From positions 8,308,001 to 8,372,000 of the forward strand of contig BSYQ01000002.1 in the NCBI GenBank assembly GCA_030272585.1: 64,000 nucleotides of DNA. The letters run 5' to 3'. The DNA comes from Bryopsis sp. KO-2023. Lineage: Eukaryota > Chlorophyta > Ulvophyceae > Bryopsidales > Bryopsidaceae. The notes beneath the pieces were generated by a model. That model was not told the origin of the DNA. It worked only from the letters and a program-made list of their open reading frames with translations, and searched no databases. Numbering within the stretch: position 1 is the stretch's first letter; each line of letters begins with the position of its first letter. The position numbers and the translations under genes were made by a program. Positions 51,505-62,739 of this stretch are shown here, in pieces.

Positions 51505-51798
51505 ACGTCAACCCTACCCCGCACAGGATAGTAACCCCGCACAGAGTCCTGTACGGGGTTACTGTCCTGTGCGGGGTTGACTGTGCGGGGTAGATTTTCG
51601 TCATTTCATCCGTCGCCGACGACTTCGCCCGCGACTCCGCTTTTCGGCCCCAGATCGTGACAGGAATGCCTGGGAGTCTAACCAACGTTGTTCCGACCAT
51701 TCCCTCTCTCTGTCGCGTCGGTTTTCGCGACTTCAATATTCGGCGGAAATCGACAATGATTTTTCTACCCCGCACAGAGCGGTTCTTCCCATAGTGTT
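51505..51798. mobile_element. Second TGCGGGG-word element
   Basis: Begins with a 29-bp near-perfect palindrome (ACCCCGCACAGGATAGTAAC and its complement, two mismatches) and ends with CCCCGCACAGAGCGGTTCTT followed by CCCATAGTG, the inverted match to the element start at 21524. An internal CTGTGCGGGGTAGA / TCTACCCCGCACAG pair spans 51586-51780. The left terminal repeat is missing or altered. Confidence 0.6.
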
Positions 51799-51834
51799 AT
51801 CCTTGCAAGGGATTTCAGTTTTGCATGTTCTGGT

Positions 51835-52420
51835 TGGCCCCTGAAACAAAACAGGGATGACTAAATGGAACCTCTAAAACGAAAAGATAAGCCAAGTGCA
51901 CCAGAGTCCATGGAGTGTTTTGTGCGTAATGCAATCCATTGATTTCAATTAAAACACACACATGAAGAGTGATGTTTTTTTTAATTCGTCCACACGAGTG
52001 ACCGTTTTCTTTTTTCCCCATGTAGGTTGAGACATCCATAATCCTGATTCTGCTGACCTATCTCTCCACCCCTGTCAAGGAAAAAGAAAAAAAACAAAAA
52101 AAAAGGAAGGAAGGAAGCGGCGATGGCTGAATTAATGGACTCCAGAAAACCCGAGAATGTTAAAAAAAATGGACCATCATGCACCTGCCAAGCCGAATGA
52201 AACTGCAGAAACATGAAGTCAGGAAGACTCCTCCTGCTCAGCAATTCGATGAAGTGTCTTTGAACTGGGGGCAGATTTTCTCGAAAATGAGGGTCTTATC
52301 TTTTACACAAGAATAAATGAGGCCTGAGAATGGACAAGGAAGCCTTGGATTTAAGAAGCAAGCTAAATTACTTTATCCTTGTCAAAAAAAAGGGTGTCTT
52401 TTTCTCAGATAAAATAAAAT
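51835..52420 (+). repeat. Dispersed repeat R1, units A and B
   Basis: 51835-52215 matches 1141-1545 (unit A). 52230-52420 matches 62740-62930 (unit B: GGGGCAGAT, ACAAGAATA, ATGGACAAGGAAGC). Here the two units are adjacent, which gives their order in the parent element. Confidence 0.6.
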
Positions 52421-52439
52421 ACCGGTATAGCGCCATCCC

Positions 52440-52948
52440 TGATATTTGGATGATCCTTGAATGTAGAAGTCCCCAACAAACCTGGGCTTCTTACCACAAC
52501 ACTCGCAGAAACTCTCCATCACTCTCCTCATGGACTTGTAGGTACTGAACATGGAAAACTTCCAAATGGAAGACCTCTTTCACCTTTTTCGCTGCAACTT
52601 GTTTTCGAGAATAAGTCTTCTGCAATTCTGCAAACACAACTATCACTCCACTTTTCTCGAAGTCCAAAAGCATTAACACAATACATTATGTATTCTCTGA
52701 TACTATGTGATTGTGTACCACAGAATATGTCCAGCACATTCGGTGGAGCACCAGGGTCATCATATTCCCAGCCAGGACATCAATTTCTCAAAACACTGCA
52801 CAAATCCAGACAATATCCTAGTTTCATTCTGCAGCAACAACATCGCTCTGAACCCCGAAAAACACTCGATAATGTTGATCAGAAAACAACACAGTACCAC
52901 ATATTTAAGTGAAACTGGGCACACACTTGCTCTGCTTCGCAGTGGCAA
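52440..52948 (-). pseudogene. Decayed coding region, unrecognised
   Basis: Three overlapping minus-strand frames each carry a plausible segment: ILSGFVQCFEKLMSWLGI, then PNVLDIFCGTQSHSIREYIM, then VFAELQKTYSRKQVAAKKVK. They follow each other along the strand but need frame changes, as in a broken gene or a gene with very short introns. Confidence 0.3.
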
Positions 52949-53689
52949 AGGATAAATTTTGCTTTACTATCTCTTCAAAATTCAGCAGGATCAGTTAGTA
53001 AGTAACATGTGGTAGTACCAGGGCTGACACAGCTTTATTTCCTTCTTGCGTTTTCATTTGGAATCGAATTGCCAGTCTTCCTTTCGTTCAATTCCAATTC
53101 AACCAACAGCACTTGTGTTGTTTTCCACACAGAACACCGAACCAGAGAAAATTTCGAACAAACAAACTCCGCTGCCGGTCTGATCTTCCAGCCAGACCCA
53201 CGTTCTGCCCCGCACTAAGTCTGTGCTGAAATGCCTCCATTTTTTTTAATTTATATTTTATTTTTTTTGCGGCTGAGATGTCGAGACTGGAAGACTGACG
53301 TTCAAGGAAATTGCTCTAAGCACATTTGGCAGCCCCTCCTTTTTCAATGGATCGAAAAACAAGGAGGAGAGTTTCATGAAGCACCCCTTCTTCCACCCCC
53401 GTTCTCCCTATTCTGCATGATGTCACACTGTGAAAAGCCAGAAAACAGGGGGGAAACCCCCATCCGATTCCTTCGAAGCAAACAAGTTGAAAGCAACCTC
53501 AAGTTGGCCGAGGAGGGAAGACAAAACCCAGTTGGCGGCGGCGGCCTTCTTCTCAACCTTTCTGTTTCTCCCTTGAAACACAGGGCTCCTTTTCACCGTT
53601 GGATGTTTTTTGGTGATCAAAGCTTGATCGGTCGCTTGCTTGTAGGATTTACATGAAGCTTATGAAAGAGCATGTTTGTTACATATTGA

Positions 53690-53860
53690 ATTGGTTTTGG
53701 AATGGATCGTGGAGAACAGATTCTGACCGGGTCCGTGGAGTGGATGGATCGTCGCGACTAGAATTGCCAATCGGCGGGGGTTCGAATCCCCCTCTCCACA
53801 CTCTTTTTCTTCACACGACAAAGAGCACCATCCCTGCGGAAGCAGCCCCCGGCCTGCCTC
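53690..53860 (+). repeat. tRNA-like repeat, copy 1
   Basis: GTGGAGA (about 53709) can pair with TCTCCAC 91 nt later, and GGGGGTTCGAATCCCCC forms a perfect T-arm just before it. The intervening bases do not give a normal D-arm or anticodon arm. A T run follows. Flanks (GGATCGTGGAGAACAGATTC before, ACAAAGAGCACCATCCCTGC after) are shared with copy 2, so the repeat is longer than the tRNA-like part. Confidence 0.5.
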
Positions 53861-54166
53861 AGCTTCTGCGGTCTTTCTTTCAAACGAAGTCGAAGAAAGA
53901 TCTTGTTTCGAATTCATGGAGGTTGCTTGACTTTCCTTCTTTGGGGCTGTTGGATCTCAGTCGTTTGTTCTGGTGTTGATTTGCCGTTGGTTATGGACGG
54001 TTGATGTTGGCCTGGACTATATGAACTCGCGTTGTTGGGAATCAGGACAGCAGCTTTTCTTTGTGTGAACAGCGCTCTGTGGGCGCTCTCTGAGCCCTTG
54101 CGGCCGGCCCATGTGACTGTCTCCATCTTTGAAGCGCGAATCGTGGACCCATTATCATCCCAAACT

Positions 54167-54255
54167 TTACAAGAGGTAGATATTTACAAGAGGTAGATAT
54201 TTACAAGAGGTAGATATTCACAAGAGGAAGATATTCACAAGAGGTAGATATTTAG
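54167..54255 (+). repeat. 17-bp tandem repeat
   Basis: Five copies of ACAAGAGGTAGATATTT (late copies with C or A changes) directly adjoin each other. There are no spacers, so this is not a CRISPR array. Confidence 0.85.
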
Positions 54256-54331
54256 GGGGGGTTGGGAGCGGATCCCAGCCTGGGATCCCACTGAGTGGGA
54301 TGAAAGGCAAGGGATTTATCCAAAACTCTTT

Positions 54332-54757
54332 TTGGTTTTTGGACAGTGCAACATACAGCCCAACTATGAAGTCCATCGAAAATTCCAACAAGAGTTGCGT
54401 GCAACCACCAGGATTATCGCATGGACTTTGTCAATCACCAACACCACCCACTACAAAAAAGCTTTTGCACAAAGAGGCCGTCACCCCCAACCCAACCCAA
54501 CCCAACCCAAAATTTTGTGTTTGGTTCTGGCAAAGCGAATCGAAGGATCCACATTCCAGAGGCGCCCAATTGAAATGTACATTGCAAACCAACATAGTAA
54601 CACTTGCAAATGGGGGAAGTGTGAGAATCCCTCGGTCAATTGCACGAATGGATCGATGCGGGACGGGAGATTCTCACTGCACTTTGCAGGGGTGAATAAG
54701 ACGCTCCGTGCACAACTAACCATCTATCCCTGGACCTTCTTTACGCTGTTCTGGTGA
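54332..54757 (+). CDS. Hypothetical 141-aa ORF
   Basis: Open frame with CNIQPNYEVHRKFQQELRAT, KILCLVLAKRIEGSTFQRRP and CNTCKWGKCENPSVNCTNG-like text (NTCKWGKCENPSVNC). A second frame over the same bases is also open. It includes an AACCC run (54490-54510). No homologue recognised; it may be chance. Confidence 0.25.
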   Translation: MVFGQCNIQPNYEVHRKFQQELRATTRIIAWTLSITNTTHYKKAFAQRGRHPQPNPTQPKILCLVLAKRIEGSTFQRRPIEMYIANQHSNTCKWGKCENPSVNCTNGSMRDGRFSLHFAGVNKTLRAQLTIYPWTFFTLFW

Positions 54758-55204
54758 GAGCGAGTTGGGGCCGCGGCAGGATTCTTTTACAATAGAGTGG
54801 TTAAAACGTTCGCTCGATATGCGAGCGTCGTTATTTGGAAGCTATAGTTTCGTGTGAATACGGTGCCTTCCAGGTGCGGCTGACCTGCCGCCACACCTAC
54901 GAACGCACCTTTCGAGCCCTCTTTCGTTTTTTTCGAACCGTTGTTTTTTTCCTGTCGTCGACCTAAACTGCCGAAACACCGCGAGAGGCATGCCGAGAAG
55001 AAACAGAATCCTGACATACCGCACCAAGACATACAAGAAGAGCCTAACCGAGCGCGACTCCGCCACCGCCGCCGTCGACGGGCTTGGCGGGACTTTTCGC
55101 GCTTTTGTCGTCCACGCCCGCTTCGACTCCGGTGAAGACGGAAGCGAACGTCAAAAAGAGAATCAAGAAAAAAAAAAAAACCCTGGCGTGCGCGTTACAT
55201 ATGG

Positions 55205-55385
55205 AATTCGTTTTGGAACGGATCGTGGAGAACAGATTCTGACCGGGTCCGTAGAGTGGATGGATCGTCGCGACTAGAATTGCCAATCGGCGGGGGTTCG
55301 AATCCCCCCTCCACACTCTTTTTTCTTTTCAAAATGAAATTTCACACAACAAAGAGCACCATCCCTGCAGAAGCAAAAAAAAAGT
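55205..55385 (+). repeat. tRNA-like repeat, copy 2
   Basis: Nearly the same as copy 1 over about 110 bp (GGATCGTGGAGAACAGATTC through CCCCCCTCCACACTC), then a T run and the shared flank ACAAAGAGCACCATCCCTGC. The GC-rich stretch just upstream (54990-55180) has an open frame starting MPRRNRILTYRTKTYKK that runs into this repeat. Confidence 0.5.
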
Positions 55386-55559
55386 TATTATCGTCTGAAT
55401 GAAATGGCTCTTTGGTTCTTTTTCAAGAAGGCTGATTTTCTTCTCCCACTTGGTCAATGTTTTAATTTTTCCTTCCATAATTTTTTGAGTTCAATGAAGG
55501 ACGTTTTTGTTGGTTTTTTTGGCATCCTGATGATTCTCTTTTTTTTTCTTTTTTTTTTG

Positions 55560-55975
55560 CACGAACACGAGGCCACCGAAAACAACAGCAGTTTTTCCCC
55601 AACATGCATGAAAATCCCCCCAAAAAAGGTAAAAAGTAAAATCGGAAACGAAAACAAAACCCCGCCGGCGGTTTCAGCACCGGCGGCTACGACCTCTCTG
55701 GCGCATTTCGAGAGTGAAGGTTCGAACCTGGGACCTGGTGGCCAAGGATCTTCTAGCAGATCCCCTTGACCAGCGGGCGAACGATGACATGCAGCGATGT
55801 CTCACTCAAGTACCCCCCCAAGGATGATTCACCCAACCGCCAGAAACTCGAGCGGTGCGGGCGCGTCGAGCGGCTCTCCGACGTCTTCGAAGACGTCCCC
55901 GGTCCAAACCAGCTGTCAATCTGAATCGCTGTCCTCGCGATGCTCACGCGTTCAGGTGGTGACCAAAGCCACCAA
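55560..55975 (+). repeat. Dispersed repeat R2, second copy
   Basis: Inverted relative to 20540-21010 and similar over most of its length, including the tRNA-Ser-like part (here on the minus strand) and the GACGTCTTCGAAGACGTC palindrome. The downstream frame at 56009-56263 (HQRVPWFWRSSPELVW) is not shared with the other copy and is unexplained. Confidence 0.55.
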
Positions 55976-56699
55976 AGAGTCAGGTGAGTGAGAGTGTGAG
56001 GAGCTGTTGTGTTGGGGACAGGAAAACGCTTTCCTGTTCTGGAGAAGCTCGGTCGAGTTCTCACGGTTTGGGTATGCAACCCACCGCACCAACGGGTGCC
56101 ATGGTTTTGGCGCAGCTCGCCTGAGCTGGTGTGGAATGCCCCTCGAAAGGGACGTCAGTCAGTCAGACTTTTGGGTGCAGCCAAAGCCATCTTTTCCAAG
56201 CTGGTTGGAAAAGTAGATGGGTGGTTTCTGGTTGGAGCTGGTTGGAACATTTTCACTGATTAGCTTACTCCAAGTATTTGCTTCCTCTTTTTTCGTTCAA
56301 CTTCCCTCTAGACATTTTTTCTCTCAGCAGAGCTTCCTCTTCTAAAAAAGGAAAAGAGCTTTTTTCTCCTTTGAAACTCCCTCCCTCCCACTGACCACAC
56401 TCATAACATCACCCAAGCTAGCCTAGCAACCCCAGACGAATCCTTTCTAGGAGCCAAGAATCCCTTTAAACTGGAGGGGGTCACTATGGCTGCACATTAG
56501 GGGCTCGTTTCAAGTCTAAATAATCAATGAGCTTTCATGCCAACCACCCACTCCTAATTGTCCGCCCATTCCTTAACAATCCAGTCCACACACACACACA
56601 TCCTCTCTCCAAAATTTAGGGATGCAGTCTTGCTGTCCTCAAAAAATAACCTCACCATGGTGGTAATTTGTTACCCCAAGAAGTCAATTCACAGGGGTT

Positions 56700-57140
56700 A
56701 CGTTGGTGTGAATGTGTGATTTTGGTTTTTTTTGGGGGGGGCGAGGGGGGGGGGAAACTGAACCTTTATCAGAAATCTGTGGGCTGGATTCTATTGGTTC
56801 TTTTCTTTTTATTTGTGTTTTCTGGCAGCATGGTGGGGTTAACTTGAGAGGCCTTTTCGAGAATGGATATCAGGTTCTGGTGGATGATAGGCCATTTTAG
56901 ATCATAGTACTGTAGTGTTTCTGTCACTTAAAGATTTCAGCTGACTTTACATTTCGAATCAGTGGCAAAGTTTGAGGGAGGGAAAAACTAGTGAGAGACT
57001 AATGCGTCAGTCAGAGAAAGAAAAAATTGTGAGAACACAAGAAAGGGGACTGTAGTGGTCCAATATAAAGACCTGTGAAAAAGAAATAAGAAGGATTCAC
57101 TCCATAGAGAAAAACCATATGTATCGGAAATTGGTCGGAA
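56700..57140 (+). repeat. Dispersed repeat R1, units C and D
   Basis: Unit C: TATCAGAAATCTGTGGGCTG and GAGAATGGAT.TCAGGTTCTGG, matching 63150-63310. Unit D: GAATCAGTGGCAAAGTTT onwards, matching 1715 and 63380. The stretch before it (56280-56700) holds nothing I can support. Confidence 0.6.
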
Positions 57141-57240
57141 TAATTTTGTGGGAAGTTGGACAACTGAACGAAAAAAACAAGCTAATTCTTGGGAAGTGGT
57201 AGGAAAAAAATTTGGTTGGCAAAATAGAGTGAGAAACAAA

Positions 57241-57440
57241 ATCATCACCACCCTGAAACACCTCAACCTCAGCACCTCTAGACAACCAGTGAAAAAAACC
57301 AAAGCCCAAAATCATCACCACCCTGAAACTCCTCAACCTCAACACATCTAGACAACCTGAAAAAAATTCCACAGCCCAAAATCATCACCACCCTGAAACA
57401 ACTCAACCTCAACACCTCAAGACAACCAGTAAAAAACTAA
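57241..57440 (+). repeat. 70-bp tandem repeat
   Basis: Three copies start ATCATCACCACCCTGAAAC at 57241, 57311 and 57381. Confidence 0.85.
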
Positions 57441-57707
57441 GGCCACAACCCACACCCAGCGCAAACAGCCTAAAGAGCTCAAACTTGTGAACGCAACATA
57501 GCCGTATTTGTTTTCTGAACGAAACGTTTCTGGTATTTTTGTGGTAGAAAGGAATTCAGTCGCGGACATTTGTCTCCGCACGTCGATCCCAACAAAATCA
57601 AAACACCAGTTTCAACGGGAAAACAAAACCAAAACCGAAACGAAACGAAACGTAGCACTTGTGAACTTGTGGAACTTGTGGAAGTAAAATCGCTTGCGTG
57701 AATATAT

Positions 57708-58073
57708 ATGACGCGCAGTGCGACTGGCGGAGAAATGACAGAAACTCTTGATGGGGAGATTTCTGTCCGATTGATGGAACCCATCAACCCCACCTGTTTC
57801 TTTCCTTGCCGACGCATGATCACACGTGATGAGAAGTTCGCTCTTTTCTCCTCCTGCTGTGGCTTGGTAAGTCGGTTCCGATTGGTCACTCTCTTTTTCC
57901 CTTCCCACTGTGAAATTGAGATTTGGGCCTGTGGGGGCCTCATAAGCTCACTCTTTCTCTCTCCTGCCTGGTGGGTTTGGAATTTTTCTCCCCAGCGAGT
58001 CTATTTCAGTGTACAGAAAATAGCAACCACAAATCATTTGGGCCCAGCCAACGACTGGTTGAGTGAGGTCTGA
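57708..58073 (+). CDS. Small Cys-containing protein, unrecognised
   Basis: ATG at 57708 opens MTRSATGGEMTETLDGEI, then LMEPINPTCFFPCRRM and FALFSSCCGL before a consensus GTAAGT donor (57867). A CTCCCCAG acceptor at 57995 continues in phase with RVYFSVQKIATTNHLGPAND to the stop at 58073, giving 78 aa. The intron has no stop, so an unspliced 121-aa reading is also possible. No family recognised. Confidence 0.45.
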   Translation: MTRSATGGEMTETLDGEISVRLMEPINPTCFFPCRRMITRDEKFALFSSCCGLVSRFRLVTLFFPSHCEIEIWACGGLISSLFLSPAWWVWNFSPQRVYFSVQKIATTNHLGPANDWLSEV

Positions 58074-58220
58074 ATCACAGTTCAACTGATTTTGTGAGGG
58101 TTTTCGTTGTACACACATGACGTGAGGCTAATCAGGTTTTCCCGCGTGCACGCAAATAAGGGTACGTCTGATTTCTTATTTGTATCTTGCTTCCTTTTTC
58201 GCAGAGTGGATAGTGTTGTG

Positions 58221-58349
58221 ATGGCTTCAGTGGGTTCCGAAATTTCTGAGGAACTGTTTTACCTGGCGGACTACCAAAACCACTCTCAAACAAAAAAGAA
58301 GTTCGAAACAATCGAACTTCCCCCACCCCCCGAAAAAAACAAAGAATAG
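58221..58349 (+). CDS. Hypothetical 42-aa ORF or last exon
   Basis: Follows a TTTTTCGCAG acceptor and reads MASVGSEISEELFYLADYQ, then QTKKKFETIELPPPPEK to a stop. It could be a terminal exon, but no upstream exon joins in phase. Confidence 0.3.
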   Translation: MASVGSEISEELFYLADYQNHSQTKKKFETIELPPPPEKNKE

Positions 58350-58879
58350 TTGATAAAATTAAGACTCGGTTTGTTTTCCTACGAGGGAAAACAAGGGGAC
58401 CTCTGTCACAGAGTGAAAGAGTGAGGTACAGTTCCACCACCGTTTGTCAATTTCCTTTTTTGCTGTCTATTTCTCAACGCTCATTTGTATGTTTAGTTTT
58501 TTTCAATTTTTTTGTGAAGGAAACTGATTTCTTCCTTGTTTCCTCTCCTCCCAAGTTTTTTTTTCTTTTCAAATTTTGTATTTTATTATGGGTCCTGGAG
58601 AAACATGGGGCATGATCATCTGATTTCTCCTAAATTTAGTGAATCAGAAAAACTCTTCTTCATTTTGTTTGAGGATCTCTTCTTTTGCTCATTCTGGCCG
58701 ATGAACACTACTGGTAATCTTTTTTTCCTTTTCTAAACCAATGAAAAATTCACTCAGGCTGAAATATTCTCTTTTCAAGATAGATGATGGTTGGTAGGGC
58801 AGATATTCAGATATTTTTTTCCAGTGCGTATGGACTTTTCAAGGTGATGAGGGATTGGAGAGATATATTCATATTCTTA

Positions 58880-59060
58880 TATATTCTCAAAAATCAAGTG
58901 GTGAGCGGGAATTGGAAGGGGGAGGTTTGTGTTTGGGATATTGAGACTCGGGGATGTGCTGTAAGATTGTTGAGTGAATTGTTTTCTCCCGAGGTGGTAA
59001 ACGTTTGGTGTTCAATTGAGAGAATGGTGGTGGTAGTAGATAAATGATATTTCGAACTTT
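58880..59060 (+). pseudogene. WD40 relic
   Basis: The frame reads NQVVSGNWKGEVCVWDIETR, then PEVVNVWCSIERMVVVVDK and a stop. This matches the region NRVVVGDREGYICVFDVESG / VISIWCSTEKLVVAG of the F-box/WD40 gene at 59860-61482, on the opposite strand. Only about one blade remains. Confidence 0.55.
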
Positions 59061-59069
59061 GATTTTTGA

Positions 59070-59855
59070 GGCTTTTTGGTAGAAAAAAAAATTCGTAGAA
59101 TTTATTTCTCTTGATAGTGCGATATCATCCGGAGAGCCTTCTTTGGGTTGTGGTTTTTCAGAGGGCGGCAATTTGCCCGACAATGAAATTGTATGATATT
59201 TTTCTTGTTGTATGTTTCTCGTAGTTGGTAACGCGAAATATCTGCTTCTCTTTCGTGGAATCACATGATGCTTGTCTCTTCCTTAAGGAAGTTCCCTCTC
59301 ACCTTTCTGCAAATCGAGCTATTAAAACCAACCGAAATTGTTTTTTACAAACATGCCAGGCCAAAGTCTACAGCATTATGGGAAAAAACATCAAACAATT
59401 AGCTAGCGACGACAGCCCAAATTTATCTTTCCGAAAACCTTGAAAGCGCTTCCTTTTACTCAGCATAAATCATATAGCAAATCTTTCCGAGGAGAAACTC
59501 TTATCTCCGTTCTTAGAACCACTAGTCTTTAGAGGCGTCCGCTCTGCCCACATCAAACCTAATGTGCCGCATTACTCAACTCACCCTGGACAAAGGTTCC
59601 ATTACCTTGATAAGAATTTCCTTCACAGAGTATTATCTATCTTTTTTTTTCGGAAACAATGTCGACTCCCAAAACTTAAACGACTTAAAAAAGATGAGAG
59701 CTTACAAGGCTTCTAGAGTTGTTTTGAGCGACAGAATAGTTAGGGACACTTCGATAGTTGGATTAAATTTTGAAATCATGTATACTAACTTCTCTTTCAA
59801 TCATACTAAAAGATAAGAAAACTCCTCTATACCCAGCAAATGCCACATTAAAACT
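59070..59855. other. Stretch without a supported gene
   Basis: Short plus-strand frames only. 59325-59385 resembles 19890-19950 (CCAGGCCAAAG.CTA/GTAGCAT), a possible dispersed fragment. Confidence 0.35.
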
Positions 59856-59859
59856 CTAG

Positions 59860-61482
59860 TCAAGTGTCGAGGTTCCAGATGCGAATCTTTCCCCTCCCAG
59901 CCACCACCAATTTCTCCGTCGAACACCATATGCTTATAACCCCTAGGGAATAACCCCTTCTTGGTGACAAAAACAAACTTTTAATACATTCCCCACTCTC
60001 GACATCGAAGACACAAATATACCCCTCCCTGTCCCCAACCACCACTCGATTCTCATGAAACCAGAGGGCACGGATTGCGTTTCCGCGCATATATGCTTGG
60101 AAAGTCTTCCCACAATACGAACCCGGTGCTTGAAACCTCCAAAGGCGCACCTTCAAAACATAGTTGCCCAAGCAACAGGTGGCCAGCATATCATCATGGA
60201 CAGACAAGTGGAGACAATCTTTACCTAGCCATACTGGGTGAGTAAGTTCCTTCTCACACGTTTTCGTGTGGACGTTCCAAACCCTGATGGTGTTATCTAA
60301 TGCTCCACTAATCAAGTATCGATCATCTTCGGTGGCGGTCAAACAACAAACCGGTGTCATATGGCCCTTCAAACATAATTCGAAGCTAATTTATCGATAA
60401 CCAATCAACCATCTTTTGAAAATGTAATCACATATATTTTGTGTTGGCATAAACTTGATTTTTTTCTTACATGACACACAAAGGTTAAAAATCTGACGGT
60501 ACTTATTCTTGTATACAAATAAGTACCATGGCCCAAATTCATCGTTGCATGAAACAGCCATTGTAACCTGAAATGTAGAGTTCGACATACAAAGACGTTT
60601 TTGAACATGCTTCTTTGGTTCTCAAACATGGGACATACCTCCAATATGGCTTCGCGCGACAATGTAGTGCTTTCCCCAATACACTCTATCGGAAGCTTCC
60701 ACAATTCAATATGTCCAGTGCTATCCCCTCCAGAAGCAATCATGCTCCGTCCCACCCCCACAATCGCAGACAATCGTCCTTGATGTTCGTTGAAGTTGAA
60801 GGACACGTCATCTTTCCATCCATTGATAAAACCTGAATGGGAACCTCTGATCATCCAGCCTCCTTCCGTGAAGGCTAGAGAAGGCTTAACAGATCGAGGT
60901 AAATCTGAGACCACGCCACAAGGAAAAAGATTTAATCGACTTCTTTCTATGGGGCAACCGTATGGAGAATTTGGTTCATTCCCTCAAGGGCTTGGCCTAA
61001 TCCATTGTCGATGCACACAGATGTTTTTATTTTGATTGTTTTTCGGGTTTGAGAAAGACGGCCTCACACACCTTGATAGAGCTTACGCCATTCTCCTTCC
61101 ACTAGGTCCCAAACTTTCAACCAAATTGTGCCCCCAACAGCAACACGCTCCTTGTCTATGATGATTGCAAAACTCTGAGACGGTTCAAGATCTACTTCCA
61201 AACAATCGGTGCTTCCCAAAGTATACCAATTTCTGTCAATGCGCAATTTCCGCCTGTAAAAAACATTTCAAAGACCTCATTTCTATTTTTTTTTTCAAAA
61301 ACTGAATAAAACATCAAGAATAGTTTCGTTTTTTGAAACCTGATCTCAGGGTCTCGGCAGGCGGACAGCCAGGTGGACGAAACGAGGCTGCATTTGGCGA
61401 TGGTTTTTCCTTGAAGTTTTGCTAGGGTTGAAACGATGACGTTTATAGGCAGGCACCATTCCAAGCGTCGGGAATCATACAT
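59860..61482 (-). CDS. F-box/WD40 repeat protein, five exons
   Basis: Exons 61482-61340, 61253-61072, 60904-60639, 60567-60502 and 60385-59860 join in phase to about 393 aa. The F-box is at the N-terminus (LEWCLPINVIVSTLAKLQG, KCSLVSSTW). WD40 blades follow: TIWLKVWDLVEGEWRKL, GHIELWKLP, LKGHMTPVCCLTATEDD with LISGALDNTIRVWNV, EGYICVFDVESGECI, and GKIRIWNLDT at the end. Donors include GTATGT and GTGTGT; the exon 4 donor (GTACCG) was chosen because it gives the required phase and a normal blade. Likely an SCF ubiquitin-ligase receptor, as for the relative at 7572-8624; the substrate is unknown. The intron-containing structure suggests this is closer to the ancestral form. Confidence 0.8.
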
Positions 61483-61489
61483 TTCACAG

Positions 61490-62730
61490 GAGTTCCTTTT
61501 TTCTTCTATTGTGCTATTACTTCTATCGATATTATACCTTCAGCAAAATGATCAACCGAAAAAAAAAGTCAGAATTCATAAAAATAAGGGAAAACCAGTG
61601 GATAGGACTTGTTTGATTTCATGTTTTTAGAGTTCGTGTTTGTCTTATTTCTAGGTATGGGAATGGGAGGGGGGGCAGGCCATCTCCATTGAAACAAAAA
61701 AGAAAGAAACCGACTGTATGGATTATGAAAAAAAATCAGTTTGATTGATACATTGAGATCACTAAACAGGAAAGAGAAATCACCACCGATAACGATGACT
61801 TCTTTTCTAGTTTTTTTTAAATAATGGATAAAACTCAATCTCAAATTTTACCACCATGTTTGACAAGGGGAACAAGGAAAAGAACAGAAGGAAAAAATCA
61901 GTTCCCAGTTTTTTGGACAGAGAACCAAAACAAATGAAAAAAATTGAAAATACAATGAATGATATAACAAATCAGGATCCAAACAAACAAACAAAAAACA
62001 AAAACCAGAAAATTTTCTGTTCAAACTCACAGAAAAAAAAAACAAAAACCAGAAACTTTTCTGTTCAAACCAACAGAAAATAAAAATAATACCAGAAAAT
62101 TTTCGAGAGATCCTACTCACTCTTTTTCACTTTTTTCTCTCCAGATCTCGCCTTATCACGTAATATGTAGCGCACGTTGCCGTTCTGGGGAAAAACGGAA
62201 AATAGTCGAACTCCTTTTTTTTCGACCGTGGTTCGCTTTTCCGTTTAAGAAAAGTCTATACCTCAAATTTTCTTGTTCACTTTTCTATCGAAACCGATTC
62301 CGTTTTTTCCGTCAGCGAAAAACAAGAAAAGAGAAAGGGAAACTGAGAAAGAAGAATACGATGGGAAATCGAAACCTACCTACCCCTTTTCAATTCCTGC
62401 GCAAAAAAAAAGACAATACGTTGGAAGAAGAAGACTTCCGACGGTGGGTTTTCTTCCTCCTGGGTTGATGTTTTCGGCCCATGTAATGTGTACGACACAA
62501 GACCTCTGGTCCCATACCAGCCAAATATCCACACCAAAAAAATCCCCTTTTTTTTCCCACTGGTCAAGATCGACCACAATGAAAAGAGTCTTGATCCTCC
62601 CAACCGCCACATCGTGCATCTGAATTAATCCTCAACAAACGGCCGCCATGCTCGCGCTAATTGAAGACAGGTCTATTTCATGGCGAGGAAGATTGGAAGT
62701 CTTTCTGAAAGGAAAAAAAACACATGCAGG
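61490..62730. other. Stretch without a supported gene
   Basis: Contains a degenerate tandem (CCAGAAA.TTTTCTGTTCAAAC, three copies at about 62005-62105). A minus-strand frame near 62380-62600 (RIKTLFIVVDLDQWEKKG) vaguely resembles a WD40 blade, too weakly to call. Confidence 0.35.
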
Positions 62731-62739
62731 GAGTACATA

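Noticed and set aside
51178-51542. Long frames on the opposite strand and in a second plus frame
   Set aside because: GC-rich composition opens several frames; only one reads naturally and even that is uncertain.
54167-54255. Possible CRISPR-like array
   Set aside because: The 17-bp units adjoin with no spacers, and the window is eukaryotic.
53660-55316. Minus-strand peptides sharing GDSNPRRLAILVATIHPL
   Set aside because: They are translations of the tRNA-like repeat, not a protein family.
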